Notes: generated by a model not told the origin, from the letters alone. 64,000 nucleotides of DNA from Franzmannia pantelleriensis (GCF_900102875.1 NZ_FNGH01000012.1:62001-126000), one strand, 5' to 3'; shown: positions 8,400 through 17,834, counted from the first letter of the stretch. Translations and numbers: made by a program.

Positions 8400-8801
8400 T
8401 AAGCCGCACATCAGGCTGCCATGCAACTTCTATAGGGTATTGTATTGGCCGGAGTGCGGCCTGAGGCATCCGGTCGCGCGGGTACAACATGGATGAACGA
8501 GCATGCTGCCTTTGCCGGCATGGCCGCTGTGGGTCGATTGCAGCCATGATCTCTCCCATGCTTCCTGACCCCAAGCTTAAGCTTGCCGCTCGGAAATACC
8601 AACGGCATAAGGTGCATCCACCACTTTAGGCTTATAAACAAGCGTATATTTTCAGCCTATACACCTCTGCTGACCCGTGCCAGAAAATCAGTCAACGCAA
8701 GCCAAAAGGATGAGATTTAGGGAAGGATGGACCACGGGCTAGCGTAGCTCCGCGGTCTCACGAGAGGATGTGTGTCGAAGAAAAAGCGGCGTTAGCGCTG
8801 A
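8400..8801. other. Stretch without a recognised gene, right border of the cassette array
   Basis: No frame here looks like a known protein. Short open frames are present on the minus strand (for example 8411-8641), but they have no ribosome site and no family pattern. No integron integrase or attI could be recognised. Base composition rises toward the GC content of the pca region. It separates the last attC from a broken toxin gene, so it may be debris from deletion or insertion. Confidence 0.5.
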
Positions 8802-8927
8802 TCAGCAACAAAAGTGTGTGGGAACCTTGGCATCTCGTTCGGCTGCTGCTGGATGCTTGGGTTGTTGGAACTCACGCAGTCGCTTCAAGTCATGGACTGC
8901 TGCCGGGGTAAAGATCACTTGTGGCAT
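8802..8927 (-). pseudogene. Truncated RelE/ParE-family toxin remnant
   Basis: Frame of 41 residues starting MPQVIFTPAAVHDLKRLREF, the N-terminus of ParE/RelE-type toxins of toxin-antitoxin pairs. Family members are about 90-100 residues, so the C-terminal half with the usual functional residues is missing and the frame ends in unrelated sequence. The ATG overlaps the end of the antitoxin frame, the normal coupling for such pairs. It is most likely inactive. Confidence 0.65.
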
Positions 8928-9194
8928 ATTGGGGCCGGTGTCTCGTCATCCTTTCCCCAGCTAGCCAGCCACTGCTCGACTTCGTCAGTGGTCGCATGCA
9001 CGCCAGTCGCCTGGTAATTCTCCCAAGCGTTGAGCGTGCCCTGCCGGAAGGCCTCTCGTCTTTCCTCGCGTTCCACATACTGCTCGATGGCCTCACGCAT
9101 GAGCCAGTGTGCGGAACGCTGGCGGGCGTCGGCCAGATGCCGCACCCGCCCTTTTCAGCTCGTCATCGAGTTTGATGAAGGTTAGTTTTGCCAT
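8915..9194 (-). pseudogene. Ribbon-helix-helix antitoxin gene with a frameshift
   Basis: The N-terminus reads MAKLTFIKLDDELK in one frame. The rest, GRVRHLADARQRSAHWLMREA and onward to ETPAPICHK, lies in another frame. The switch is at a run AAAAGGG near 9150, where one extra A explains it. The joined protein would be about 92 residues, a normal CopG/RHH antitoxin. The ATG follows AGAGG. Either the gene is decayed, in line with the truncated toxin beside it, or the extra base is a sequencing error in a homopolymer. Confidence 0.65.
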
Positions 9195-9272
9195 CCCGAC
9201 CTCTGCCGCCAAGGGTAATACCTATAACCTTTAGGCCGTGGCGGCCGAGCTGTCGAGAAGTTGCCTTCGCAG

Positions 9273-10466
9273 CTAGCCTTCGCCATCCCCCCAGCCCAGC
9301 TGCTTGGCCAGGCTGAAGGCGTGGTTGGCGGCCGGCACGCCACCGTAGATCGCCACGTGCATCAGCACCTGGCGCAGTTCGGCTTCGCTGAGGCCGATGC
9401 GCTTGGCGGTCTTGAGGTGCAGGGTGAGTTCCTCGCGGCCCAGGGCGGCGAGGATGCCGGTGGTGATCATGCTGCGCTCGCGCCGGGTGAGGTCGTCGTT
9501 GCTCCACAGCTCGCCCCAGGCCAGGCGGGTAATCATCTGCTGGAAGGGCGCATCGAGGCTGGTGGCGTTGGCGGTGGAGCGCGCCACGTGCTCCTCGCCG
9601 AGCACCTGCTTGCGGGTCTCCAGGCCGGTGGCGTAGCCCACGCCGTGGTTGGCCACGTCGCCGAGGTCGACGGCCATCGCCTTCAGCAGCGCCTCGGCAA
9701 ACTGCGCCGGCACTTCGACGGAGGGCACATGGCCCACGCCCTCAAAGATCTCCAGCGCCGCGCCGTCGAGCTCGGCGGCCAGGGCCTCGAGGGTCGACGG
9801 TGGCGTGGCCAGGTCTTCGCTGCCACCTAGCAGCTGTACTTTTACGCCAGGATGTTGTGAAAGAGGGCCAGAGAGCTTGCCGGTAAAGACGTGGCTGCCG
9901 AGCATCTCGCACAGCTTGGCGTAGCCTTCGGCGTCGTTGCGGCCCATCTGGGTCATCCAGCCGGCCTGCAACGCCGGGTTGGCCTCGATGCGGGCAGGCG
10001 CGAACCAGCGCGGCACGATCTCACCGCTCATCGCCGCCAGGCCTTCGCTGCGCACGCGGCCGGCGCGGGTGTTCCACATCTCGGCGTTGCCGATCACCGC
10101 GCCGGTGTTGGTCAGGGTGGCGGAGTAGAGCCGTTCGGCATGCTCACTGATCAGCTGCTGGCCGACGACCCCACCGATGGAGGTGCCGACAAAGTGGAAG
10201 CGCGAGGCCTGGGCGTGCTCGGCCAGCGCCAGCGTCTCGGCGGCCAGGTCGGCCGGGGTGATGGCGGCCTCGCCCCAGGCCTGGCTGGCGCCGTGGCCGG
10301 GCAGGTCCCAGGTCAGCACCCGGTAACGCGGCAGCAGCATGGGCAGGATGTCGTCCCATACTACCTGGGTCATGCCCAGCGGATGGGCCAGCACCACCAG
10401 CGGGTGGGCCTCGGCGCCGAGCAGGCGGTAGGCCACGCTGCGGCCGTTGATCTCCAGAAATGCCAT
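9273..10466 (-). CDS. pcaL: PcaD-PcaC fusion: 3-oxoadipate enol-lactonase / 4-carboxymuconolactone decarboxylase
   Basis: Two-domain protein of 397 residues that catalyses two successive steps of protocatechuate breakdown: decarboxylation of 4-carboxymuconolactone, then hydrolysis of the enol-lactone to 3-oxoadipate. Residues 1 to about 260 are an alpha/beta hydrolase with nucleophile elbow GTSIGG (serine 96) and a late histidine in GVGHVPS. Residues about 275-397 are a carboxymuconolactone decarboxylase domain ending AIYGGVPAANHAF. The ATG after GGGAG was chosen; the frame is open far upstream without a ribosome site. It is last in the pcaIJFL group, 155 bases after pcaF. The fusion is known as PcaL in other bacteria. 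Confidence 0.92.
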   Translation of the reverse strand: MAFLEINGRSVAYRLLGAEAHPLVVLAHPLGMTQVVWDDILPMLLPRYRVLTWDLPGHGASQAWGEAAITPADLAAETLALAEHAQASRFHFVGTSIGGVVGQQLISEHAERLYSATLTNTGAVIGNAEMWNTRAGRVRSEGLAAMSGEIVPRWFAPARIEANPALQAGWMTQMGRNDAEGYAKLCEMLGSHVFTGKLSGPLSQHPGVKVQLLGGSEDLATPPSTLEALAAELDGAALEIFEGVGHVPSVEVPAQFAEALLKAMAVDLGDVANHGVGYATGLETRKQVLGEEHVARSTANATSLDAPFQQMITRLAWGELWSNDDLTRRERSMITTGILAALGREELTLHLKTAKRIGLSEAELRQVLMHVAIYGGVPAANHAFSLAKQLGWGDGEG

Positions 10467-10621
10467 AAAACACTCTCCCATCCCCAGGCATCGAATTATC
10501 GCTCGGCGCCTGATTGGAAATAGCTGTAAGACGGAAGATCGGTGCTTCGCACCTGGAAGAGGGAAGAAACCCTGATTCATCCTTCTTCTCTCTTCCTTCT
10601 TCTCTCTTACTTTCTTATTTC

Positions 10622-11824
10622 TTATGCCTTCTCTATCAGGGTCGCGATGCCCTGCCCCACGCCGACGCACATGGTACACAGCGCGTAGCGCTTGCCACTC
10701 TTTTGCAGCTCATGGGCGGCGGTCAGCAGCAGCCGTGCGCCGGACATGCCCAGCGGGTGGCCGAGGGCGATGGCGCCGCCGTTGGGATTGACCCGCGGGT
10801 CGTCATCGGCAATGCCCAGGTCGCGCATGCAGGCCAGCGCCTGGGCGGCGAAGGCTTCGTTGAGCTCGATGATGTCGATCTCGTCGATCGACACGCCGCT
10901 GCGCTCGAGCAGCTTGTTGACAGCGGGCACCGGGCCGTAGCCCATGATACGCGGCTCGACGCCGGCGGTGGCCATGCCGAGGATCTTGGCCATCGGTTTG
11001 AGGCCGTGCTTGTCTACCGCGGCCTGGCTGGCGACCAGCATGGCGGCGGCGCCGTCGTTGACCCCGGAGGCGTTGCCGGCGGTAACGCTGCCGCCGTCGC
11101 GGAACGGCGTCGGCAGGCCGGCGAGCTTCTCCAGGGTGGTGGCGCGCAGGTGCTCGTCCTGATCGAAGACCAGCGGCTCCTGCTTGCGCCGCGGGATCTC
11201 GATGGCGGTGATCTCTTCGGCAAAGCGGCCGGCCTGCTGGGCGGCGGCGGCCTTCTGCTGGGAGCGCAGGGCGAAGGCGTCCTGGTCCTCGCGGGAGATG
11301 TTGAACTGCTCGGCGACGTTCTCGGCGGTCTCGGGCATCGAGTCGACGCCGTAGGCCTTCTTCATCAGCGGGTTGATGAAGCGCCAGCCGATGGTGGTGT
11401 CCTCGATCTTCTGGCCGCGGGAGAAGGCGCTGTCGGCCTTGCCCATCACGTAGGGCGCGCGGGACATCGACTCCACGCCGCCGGCCAGGGCCAGGTCCAT
11501 CTCGCCGGCCTTGATGGCGCGGAAGGCGGTGCCCACCGCGTCCATGCCGGAGCCACACAGGCGGTTGAGGGTGGTGCCGGGAATCGAGGTCGGCATGCCC
11601 GCCAGCAGCAGCGACATGCGCGCCACGCTGCGGTTGTCTTCGCCGGCCTGGTTGGCGCAGCCCATGAACACATCTTCGATGGCCGCCGGGTCGAGCTGCG
11701 GGGCCTCGGCGAGTACCGCCTTGAAGATGCTGGCGGCCAGGTCGTCGGGGCGCACGCTGGCAAGCGTGCCGCCGAAGCGGCCTACGGCGCTACGCCGCGG
11801 ATGACACAGATAGACGTCGCTCAT
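10622..11824 (-). CDS. pcaF: 3-oxoadipyl-CoA thiolase
   Basis: Thiolase of 400 residues that splits 3-oxoadipyl-CoA into succinyl-CoA and acetyl-CoA, the last step of the beta-ketoadipate pathway. The acyl-enzyme cysteine lies in [12 protein letters not shown] (about residue 90). The C-terminal signature [17 protein letters not shown] and the final CMCVGVGQG with its catalytic cysteine are complete. The opening [16 protein letters not shown] is typical of PcaF. The ATG after AGGAG was chosen over an upstream one. It lies 22 bases after pcaJ in the same operon. Confidence 0.93.
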   Translation of the reverse strand: MSDVYLCHPRRSAVGRFGGTLASVRPDDLAASIFKAVLAEAPQLDPAAIEDVFMGCANQAGEDNRSVARMSLLLAGMPTSIPGTTLNRLCGSGMDAVGTAFRAIKAGEMDLALAGGVESMSRAPYVMGKADSAFSRGQKIEDTTIGWRFINPLMKKAYGVDSMPETAENVAEQFNISREDQDAFALRSQQKAAAAQQAGRFAEEITAIEIPRRKQEPLVFDQDEHLRATTLEKLAGLPTPFRDGGSVTAGNASGVNDGAAAMLVASQAAVDKHGLKPMAKILGMATAGVEPRIMGYGPVPAVNKLLERSGVSIDEIDIIELNEAFAAQALACMRDLGIADDDPRVNPNGGAIALGHPLGMSGARLLLTAAHELQKSGKRYALCTMCVGVGQGIATLIEKA

Positions 11825-11846
11825 TGGTACGGTTCTCCTGTTCGGC

Positions 11847-12620
11847 TCACTGCCCGGCGTGCTTGCGGTCGGTGCGGTCCTTGAGATCGCGCAGGATCTC
11901 GAGTTCCTTGGCACTCGGCTGCGGCGTGCTCTCGAGGCTCTCGGCGAAGCGGATCTCCCAGCCGGTGGCCTCGATCACGTCCTCGCGGCTCACCCCCGGG
12001 TGCAGCGAGACGACCACCAGCTCCTTGGTCTCGGGGTCGGGCTTCATCACGCACAGGTCGGTGATCACCCGGGTCGGGCCCTTGCCGATATTGGGCACGC
12101 CGTCGCGGCCCTTGCCGTCGCGGCCGAAGCCCAGGGTAGTAACGAAGTCGACGCGGTCGACGAAGGCGCGCTTGGAGTGCTTGAGGGTGATGAACACCTC
12201 TCCAGCATTGGTGGCGATCTCCGGCGCCCCGCCGCCGCCCGGCAGGCGCACCTTGGGCTCGCGGTAGTCGCCGATCAGGGTGGTGTTGAGGTTGCAGTAG
12301 CGGTCGATCTGGGCGGTGCCGAGGAAGCCGACGTCGACCTTGCCGCCCTGCAGCCAGTAGCGAAACATCTCGGGCACCGCGACGGTGGTCAGCGCGGTCT
12401 CGGCCAGCTCGCCGTCGCCGATGGAGAGCGGCAGCACCTCGGGCTTGGTCTGCAGGGTGCCGGATTCGTAGATCAGCACCACGTCCGGGGCGTGGGTCAG
12501 GCGCGCCAGGTTGGCCGCCTCCGAGGGCAAGCCGATGCCGACGAAGCAGGTCATGCCGTTTTCCAGGGCGCGCGCCGCGGTGACGGTCATCATTTCCGAG
12601 GAAGTGTAGTCGTTGCTCAT
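11847..12620 (-). CDS. pcaJ: 3-oxoadipate CoA-transferase subunit B
   Basis: Beta subunit of 257 residues of the class I CoA-transferase that moves CoA from succinyl-CoA to 3-oxoadipate. YESGTL at residues 51-56 holds the catalytic glutamate (residue 52). [25 protein letters not shown] is the family stretch near residue 120. The start codon overlaps the stop of pcaI (TGATG), so the two subunits are translationally coupled. The catechol-branch enzyme CatJ is nearly identical in sequence type, so the name rests on the pca context. Confidence 0.92.
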   Translation of the reverse strand: MSNDYTSSEMMTVTAARALENGMTCFVGIGLPSEAANLARLTHAPDVVLIYESGTLQTKPEVLPLSIGDGELAETALTTVAVPEMFRYWLQGGKVDVGFLGTAQIDRYCNLNTTLIGDYREPKVRLPGGGGAPEIATNAGEVFITLKHSKRAFVDRVDFVTTLGFGRDGKGRDGVPNIGKGPTRVITDLCVMKPDPETKELVVVSLHPGVSREDVIEATGWEIRFAESLESTPQPSAKELEILRDLKDRTDRKHAGQ

Positions 12621-13438
12621 CAGGCGGCGCCTCCGGCGTTGTAGACGTTGTCGTCGAGCCACTGGGTGAAGACTTCGCGGTCGCGGGCGATGGCGTCCCA
12701 CTCCTTGTAGAAGCGGTTGTCGCGGTCGTAGTAGCCGTGGGTGTAGGAGGGGTAGGCGCCCTTCTCGGCCACCGCCACGGCGCTGATCGCCCAGCCCGGA
12801 ATCACGCAGGCGTTGGGGGTGGCGCCGAGGTCGTCGACGATCTCCTCGACGGTGACGATGCTGTGCTTGGCGGCCAGCACCGCCTCTTTCTGCACCCCGA
12901 CGATGCCTTCCACCAGCACGTTGCCGGCGCGGTCGGCGCGCTGGGCGTGGATGATGGAGACATCCGGGCGCACCGAGGGCACCGCGGCCAGTCGTTCACC
13001 GGTGAACGGGCACTCGATGAACTTGATCTGGTCGTTGACGCTGGGCAGCTCGCTGCCCACATAGCCGCGCAGCACCGCCAGCGGCAGGCCCGCCGCGCCG
13101 GCCTCGAAGGCGCAGGCCATGGCGGCATGGCTGTGCTCGAGGATCTCGATCTGGTGCGGCCAGCCCTTCTCGACGGCGTCGCGCAGGCGGTGCAGCGAGC
13201 CCACCCCGGGGTTGCCGCCCCACGAGAAGATCACCTTCTTGGCGCAGCCGGCGCCGATCAGCTGGTCGTAGACCAGGTCCGGGGTCAGGCGGATCAGGGT
13301 CAGGTCGCGCTTGCCCTGGCGGATCACTTCGTGGCCCGCGGCGAAGGGAATCAGATGGGTAAAGCCTTCCATGGCCACGGTGGCGCCGTCTTCGACGTAG
13401 CGGGCCACCGCGTCATGCAAGCTGAGGAACTCGGCCAT
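12620..13438 (-). CDS. pcaI: 3-oxoadipate CoA-transferase subunit A
   Basis: Alpha subunit of 272 residues of succinyl-CoA:3-oxoadipate CoA-transferase; it forms the heteromer with PcaJ. AMEGFTHLIPFAAGHEVIRQ near residues 22-41 and IFSWGGNPGVGSLHR near 70-84 are typical of the A subunit. It is first in the operon pcaI-pcaJ-pcaF-pcaL. The upstream region carries CGAAC repeats that look like IclR-family operators, so it is probably induced through PcaR. Confidence 0.92.
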   Translation of the reverse strand: MAEFLSLHDAVARYVEDGATVAMEGFTHLIPFAAGHEVIRQGKRDLTLIRLTPDLVYDQLIGAGCAKKVIFSWGGNPGVGSLHRLRDAVEKGWPHQIEILEHSHAAMACAFEAGAAGLPLAVLRGYVGSELPSVNDQIKFIECPFTGERLAAVPSVRPDVSIIHAQRADRAGNVLVEGIVGVQKEAVLAAKHSIVTVEEIVDDLGATPNACVIPGWAISAVAVAEKGAYPSYTHGYYDRDNRFYKEWDAIARDREVFTQWLDDNVYNAGGAA

Positions 13439-13481
13439 GATGTCTGCCTCTCGGTGCTCGACTCGGGTTCGCCCTGCACTG

Positions 13482-13515
13482 TGCGCATTGCGAACTTAGG
13501 TTTGTGATACGAACA
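13482..13515 (-). promoter_or_regulatory. Candidate IclR-type (PcaR) operator upstream of pcaI
   Basis: Two short boxes, TGCGAAC at 13489-13495 and GTTTGTGATACGAAC at 13500-13514, lie about 50-75 bases upstream of the pcaI start. The same CGAAC/GTTCG words recur between pcaB and pcaR and upstream of tctC. Confidence 0.45.
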
Positions 13516-13550
13516 AAATAATCCCTTGGCCGCGGAGGGTCAAACCACGC

Positions 13551-13580
13551 AAAAGGGGGAGGCCTAGGCCTCCCCCTTTT
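13551..13580 (-). terminator. Strong bidirectional-type terminator after pcaB
   Basis: A perfect 30-base palindrome with half-site AAAAGGGGGAGGCCT, so either strand gives a GC-rich stem flanked by A and T runs. It lies downstream of pcaB and upstream of the pcaI promoter, and would insulate the two transcription units. Confidence 0.85.
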
Positions 13581-13612
13581 CGAATACCGAAAAGCACTTG
13601 CGTTACAATGAA

Positions 13613-14941
13613 TTAGTCTTGTTCAAGCCAGCGTACGGCGCGCTTGACCTGCTGCCGACTACTACCAATGTATAATCCCGGGTCGCAGGCGCGGGCCAAT
13701 TCCTCCGCCGCGACCTGCCCCTGGATCTCATCGTGTTCGGCCAAGACCTCGGCATAGCCGCGCCCCTCGCGGCGAGCCGTCTCGGCGGCCTCGGCAGCAA
13801 TGCGCTTGGCGGCGTCCTGGCCAACGACTGGCGCCAGCAGCCGCGAGACCGGCTCGGCCATGATCGCGCCGCCGGTTACCGCCAGGTTGCGGCGCATCGC
13901 CTCGGCGTTCACCTCCAGGCCTTCCAGCAGTACCGCCGCCTGCTCCAGGGCGCCCTCCAGCAGCAGGGCACCGTCGATCAACGGCGTCCACTCGGCGTGC
14001 CACTCGCCGAGGCCGCGCTCCAGCGGCTGGGCAGCGGCGTTGAGCAGCACCGTGGTGTGGCCGTGGACCTGGCGCGCCGCACCGCGGATCAACGCGCAGC
14101 GCACCGGGTTGCGCTTGTGCGGCATCGACGACGACTCACCCATGCCCTCGCCGGCGGGTTCGGCGACCTCGCCGAGCTCGGTCTGGGTCAGCAGCGAGAC
14201 ATCCAGGGCCAGCTTCTCCGCCGCTCCGGCGGCGGCATCCAGCGCCGTGCCCAGGGCGTGGATCGGCTGGCGGTCGGTGTGCCAGGGCAGCACCGGCGCG
14301 GCCAGGCCGAGGCGCTCGGCGATGCCGTCCATGAACGCCAGGCCCAGCTCGTCCCAGCCGGAGTGTACGCCCACCGCGCCGCCGAACTGCACCGGCAGCG
14401 CAATCCCGGCCAGGCGACGCCGCGCCTGCTCGAGGCCCAGCGTCCACTGCGCCACCCGCACCCCGAAGGTGGTCGGCAGCGCCTGCTGCATCAGGGTGCG
14501 CCCCACCATCACGCTCTGGTCGTGCGCCTGCATCAGTGCGATGCCCGCCGCCCGGCAGCGCAGCAGTAGCGCATCGAGGCACGCCAGGCGCGGCTTGAGC
14601 AGCAGCATCAGCGCGCTGTCGACCACGTCCTGGCTGGTCGCCCCCTGGTGAAAGTAGCGCTTGAGGTCAGCGGGCAGCGCCGCGCGGGCCTGCTTGACGA
14701 AGGGAATGGCGACGTTGCCGCCGCTGGCCACACCGGCAGCCAGGGCGTCGAGATCGAAGGCATGCGCCGCGAGGCACTCGCGCAGCCGCTGGCTGGTGCC
14801 GGCGGGCAATGCGCCCTCGGCCTCCTGAACCTCGGCCAGGGCGAGCTCGAAGGCCAGCATAGCCTCGACCAGGGCCTGGCCATGGCAGGCGCTCAGGCCC
14901 TCGGCGCTCATGAAGGGGTGCTGGATCAGGGCAGCGGGCAT
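13613..14941 (-). CDS. pcaB: 3-carboxy-cis,cis-muconate cycloisomerase
   Basis: Fumarase/aspartase superfamily enzyme of 442 residues that cyclises 3-carboxymuconate to 4-carboxymuconolactone. The signature loop GESSSMPHKRNP lies near residues 269-280, and GATSQDVVDSALMLLL near 98-113 is the second conserved region. It starts at an ATG 121 bases from the divergent IclR-type regulator gene and ends at a strong terminator. It is thus a separate unit from pcaIJFL, but part of the same pathway. Confidence 0.92.
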   Translation of the reverse strand: MPAALIQHPFMSAEGLSACHGQALVEAMLAFELALAEVQEAEGALPAGTSQRLRECLAAHAFDLDALAAGVASGGNVAIPFVKQARAALPADLKRYFHQGATSQDVVDSALMLLLKPRLACLDALLLRCRAAGIALMQAHDQSVMVGRTLMQQALPTTFGVRVAQWTLGLEQARRRLAGIALPVQFGGAVGVHSGWDELGLAFMDGIAERLGLAAPVLPWHTDRQPIHALGTALDAAAGAAEKLALDVSLLTQTELGEVAEPAGEGMGESSSMPHKRNPVRCALIRGAARQVHGHTTVLLNAAAQPLERGLGEWHAEWTPLIDGALLLEGALEQAAVLLEGLEVNAEAMRRNLAVTGGAIMAEPVSRLLAPVVGQDAAKRIAAEAAETARREGRGYAEVLAEHDEIQGQVAAEELARACDPGLYIGSSRQQVKRAVRWLEQD

Positions 14942-14981
14942 GGCGGTCTCCGTTGGTAAAGGCGGCGATACTAACGCATCA

Positions 14982-15008
14982 TTCGAACAACTGTTCGCAC
15001 TTCGAACA
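14982..15008. promoter_or_regulatory. Candidate PcaR operator between pcaB and pcaR
   Basis: Three spaced boxes TTCGAACA, TGTTCG and TTCGAACA fall in 27 bases midway between the two divergent genes. Several half-sites in a row are what PcaR/PcaU-type IclR regulators bind. It could serve both pcaB activation and autoregulation. Confidence 0.55.
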
Positions 15009-15062
15009 ATATGCTAGATTGAAGCATGGCCTATCAGCAACATCGACAAGGATAACGACGGC

Positions 15063-15854
15063 ATGAACGCACCCATTCAAGAGGATACGCTACAGCCCGA
15101 CGACCGCGACTTCGTCACCGCGCTGGCCAGCGGCCTGGAGGTCATTCTCGCCTTCGACGGCGCCAACCCGCGCATGACGCTCAGCGAGGTGGCCACGCGT
15201 ACCGGCATGAACCGCGCCCGCGCGCGGCGCTTCCTGCTAACGCTGCACGCCTTGGGCTATGTGCGCAAGCAGCAGCGCTACTTCGAGCTGGCGCCCAAGG
15301 TGCTGCAGCTCGGCTACTCGTTCCTGTCGGCCAACAACTACCGCAGCGTGATCCAGCAGTATCTCGAGGATATCACCGCCGAGATCGGCGAGTCCTCCTC
15401 GCTGGGCGTGCTAGACGGCGAGGACGTGATCTACGTGGCGCGCTCGGCGGCCAAGCACCGGCTGATGGCGATCACCCTCTCGGTGGGCACCCGCCTGCCC
15501 GCCGCGCATACCTCCATGGGCCGGGTGCTGCTGGCGCAGCTGCCGGACGCCGAGCTCGACGCCTACCTCGAGCGGGTGGTGCTGGAGCGCTATACCGACA
15601 AGACCGTCACCGACAAGGACGAGCTGCGCGCCTGCGTGCTCAAGGTACGCCAGCAGGGCTATGCGGTCTCCGACCAGGAGCTGGACTCCGGCCTGCGCTC
15701 GCTGGCGGTGCCGGCCTTCGATGGCAACGGCCGCCTCTTGGGCGCTATCAACATCAGTACCAACGCCGCACGCATCGACCTCGCCACGCTGACCGAACGC
15801 TTCCTGCCGCTGCTGCAGCAGAAGGCGCAGCTGATTCGCAGCCACGTCAGTTGA
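15063..15854 (+). CDS. pcaR: IclR-family regulator of the beta-ketoadipate pathway
   Basis: Regulator of 263 residues of the PcaR/PcaU/PobR subgroup of IclR proteins, which respond to 3-oxoadipate or protocatechuate. The N-terminal winged helix reads ALASGLEVILAFDG then TLSEVATRTGMNRARARRFL. The effector domain follows with GRVLLAQLPDAELDAYL and GLRSLAVPAFDGNGRLLGAINIS. It is divergent from pcaB over operator-like repeats. PcaR is chosen from this context; PcaU-like or PobR-like function cannot be excluded. Confidence 0.85.
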   Translation: MNAPIQEDTLQPDDRDFVTALASGLEVILAFDGANPRMTLSEVATRTGMNRARARRFLLTLHALGYVRKQQRYFELAPKVLQLGYSFLSANNYRSVIQQYLEDITAEIGESSSLGVLDGEDVIYVARSAAKHRLMAITLSVGTRLPAAHTSMGRVLLAQLPDAELDAYLERVVLERYTDKTVTDKDELRACVLKVRQQGYAVSDQELDSGLRSLAVPAFDGNGRLLGAINISTNAARIDLATLTERFLPLLQQKAQLIRSHVS

Positions 15855-15888
15855 GCCACTCACCCGTCGTCATCGAAGGATCCAGAGC

Positions 15889-16668
15889 ATGGCCCGCAGC
15901 CTGATCGAGCGCACCCTGGGAGTACTGGAAACGCTGTCCCGCGATGCCCGCGGCCTGCCGCTGCAGAGCATCGCCGAACAGCTCGATATCCCCAAGAGCG
16001 CCGTCCACCGCATCTGCGCCGAACTGATTCGCCTCGGCTACGTCCGCCAGGACCCGGCCAGCCAGTACTACCTGCTGTCGACCCGGCTAATGGCGATGGG
16101 CTTTCACTACATGGCGATCAGCGGCACCAGCGATATCGTGCAGCCGATTCTCGACCACCTCGCCGCCGAGTCCGGCGAGATGGTGCGCCTGGGGGTGATC
16201 GAGGGCCAGCGCCAGATCTGGATCGCCAAGGCCCAGGGCGCACGCAGCGGGCTGCGCTACGACCCCGACATGGGACGCGAGGCGCCGCTCTACTACACCG
16301 CCTCGGGCCATGCCTGGCTGGCCAGCCTCACCGATGACGAGGCCATCGCCCTGGTCGAGGCCCAGGGCATCGGCAACCGCGACGACTACGGCCCCAATGC
16401 GCCCCGCAGCCACGCCGAACTGCTCGAGCGGCTCGAGCGCGCCCGCGCCAGCGGCTACAGCTGGCAGGTCGACAACGCCGGCGCCGGCACCTCGGCGCTG
16501 GCGGCGGTGGTCCGCCACCCCCGCGACGCCCATGTGATCGGCGTGCTGAGCATCGCCGGCCCCAGCGTGCGCCTCACCGAGGCACAGATGCACGCCCTGG
16601 CGCCCAAGCTGCTCGCCGCCGCCGAGGAGCTGTCGCAGACCAGCCTGGCATCCAACGTCTTCTCTTAA
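15889..16668 (+). CDS. Second IclR-family transcriptional regulator
   Basis: Regulator of 259 residues with an IclR winged helix at the N-terminus (SLIERTLGVLETLSRDARGLPLQSI, SAVHRICAELIRLGYV; each given in part) and a GAF-like effector domain after residue 75. It follows pcaR by 34 bases in the same direction and precedes an AEC carrier by 22 bases. It may control that carrier. It resembles the KdgR-type rather than the PcaR-type IclR proteins. The effector is unknown. Confidence 0.82.
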   Translation: MARSLIERTLGVLETLSRDARGLPLQSIAEQLDIPKSAVHRICAELIRLGYVRQDPASQYYLLSTRLMAMGFHYMAISGTSDIVQPILDHLAAESGEMVRLGVIEGQRQIWIAKAQGARSGLRYDPDMGREAPLYYTASGHAWLASLTDDEAIALVEAQGIGNRDDYGPNAPRSHAELLERLERARASGYSWQVDNAGAGTSALAAVVRHPRDAHVIGVLSIAGPSVRLTEAQMHALAPKLLAAAEELSQTSLASNVFS

Positions 16669-16690
16669 CGCTCACCGGCAAGGAGGCCGA

Positions 16691-17641
16691 GTGCTCGCCA
16701 TCCTGGGTATCACCACACCGATCTTCCTGCTGATCGGCCTCGGCTATCTGGCCATGCGCCTGCGCGTCACCAGTCGCGAGCAGATGCAGGGGGTGAGCAC
16801 CTTCGTGCTCTACTTCGCACTGCCGGCGCTGGTGATCCGCGCGCTGACCGAGCACCCGCTGGAGGAGGTCGTGCACCTCGGCTATCTGCTCGCTTATGGC
16901 CTGGGCTCGACGCTGGTGTTCGCCTTCGCGCTGCTGCTGACGTGGCGCTGGCAGCGCCAGCCGCTGACCACCAGCGCCCTGCATGCGCTGGGCATGACCG
17001 CCTCCAATAGCGGCTTTATCGGCTTCCCGGTGGCGCTGATGGTGCTCGGCTCTCCGGCGGCGGTGTTCCTGGCGCTGAATATGCTGATCGAGAACCTGCT
17101 GGTGATTCCCGCCGCGCTGATCCTCGCCGAACTGGGCAGCCAGCGCGGCGCCAGCGTCGGCGCCGCGCTGCGCCAGACCGCTCAGCGCCTGGCACGCAAC
17201 CCGATCCTGCTCGGCCTGGCGCTGGGCGTGACGCTCTCGGCCAGCGGGCTGTCGCTGCCTGGCCCGCTGTATCGTGTGGTCGACATGCTGGCCACCGCAG
17301 CGGCGCCGGCGGCGCTGTTCGTGATCGGCGGCGCCCTCTTCGGCCTCAAGCCCAAGGGCATGGGCCGCGACATCGGCCAGATCGTGCTCGGCAAGCTGAT
17401 CCTGCACCCGCTGGCGGTGCTGGCGATGATCCTGCTGCTGCCGCCTATGGACCCCATGCTGATGGCCGGCGCCCTGCTGTTCGCCTGCGCGCCGATGATC
17501 AGCGTCTACCCGCTATTCGGCCAGCGCTTCGGGGTCGGCGACATCACCGCCGCGGCGATGATGGTCACCACCCTGGCCTCCTTCATTACCCTCAGCCTGG
17601 CGATCTGGCTGCTTAGCCTGGCGGGCCTGCTGCCGGGCTGA
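16691..17641 (+). CDS. AEC-family transporter (auxin efflux carrier type)
   Basis: Inner-membrane carrier of 316 residues with about ten hydrophobic segments and the AEC pattern of two inverted halves. PALVIRAL near residue 37 and ASNSGFIGFPVALMVLG near 101-117 are family marks. The start is GTG, preceded by AAGGAGG. Members carry malate, malonate or other organic anions. Its place behind an IclR gene in an aromatic-acid region suggests export or uptake of an organic acid, which is inference. Confidence 0.82.
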   Translation: MLAILGITTPIFLLIGLGYLAMRLRVTSREQMQGVSTFVLYFALPALVIRALTEHPLEEVVHLGYLLAYGLGSTLVFAFALLLTWRWQRQPLTTSALHALGMTASNSGFIGFPVALMVLGSPAAVFLALNMLIENLLVIPAALILAELGSQRGASVGAALRQTAQRLARNPILLGLALGVTLSASGLSLPGPLYRVVDMLATAAAPAALFVIGGALFGLKPKGMGRDIGQIVLGKLILHPLAVLAMILLLPPMDPMLMAGALLFACAPMISVYPLFGQRFGVGDITAAAMMVTTLASFITLSLAIWLLSLAGLLPG

Positions 17642-17834
17642 CCCTCCCGACCACTCCATCACCGCAATGCGAACCTTTGTGCGCCTTGCAAACATTGCAC
17701 AACTGCCATAACGTAATAGAACCTCGTTCTAAAAACTCGATTGGCTGTCACTTGACGCTAGCGCGCTCAGGCTACGATTAGCGCCGCTAAAGATAGCCTG
17801 CTAATCTAAATAGCCACCTCGACTCAGGAGCCCC

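Noticed and set aside
8332-8574. N-terminal extension of the CoiA-like protein to an ATG at 8574
   Set aside because: It would run through a complete attC and has no CoiA-like sequence; the GTG at 8331 has AGGAG at good spacing.
8688-8796. A possible fourth attC with CGCTAAC and GTTGACT on the minus strand
   Set aside because: The outer boxes are weak and no inner stem pairs them, so it does not meet the pattern of the other sites.
10514-11884. A 456-codon open frame on the plus strand opposite pcaF
   Set aside because: Shadow frame of a conserved thiolase gene.
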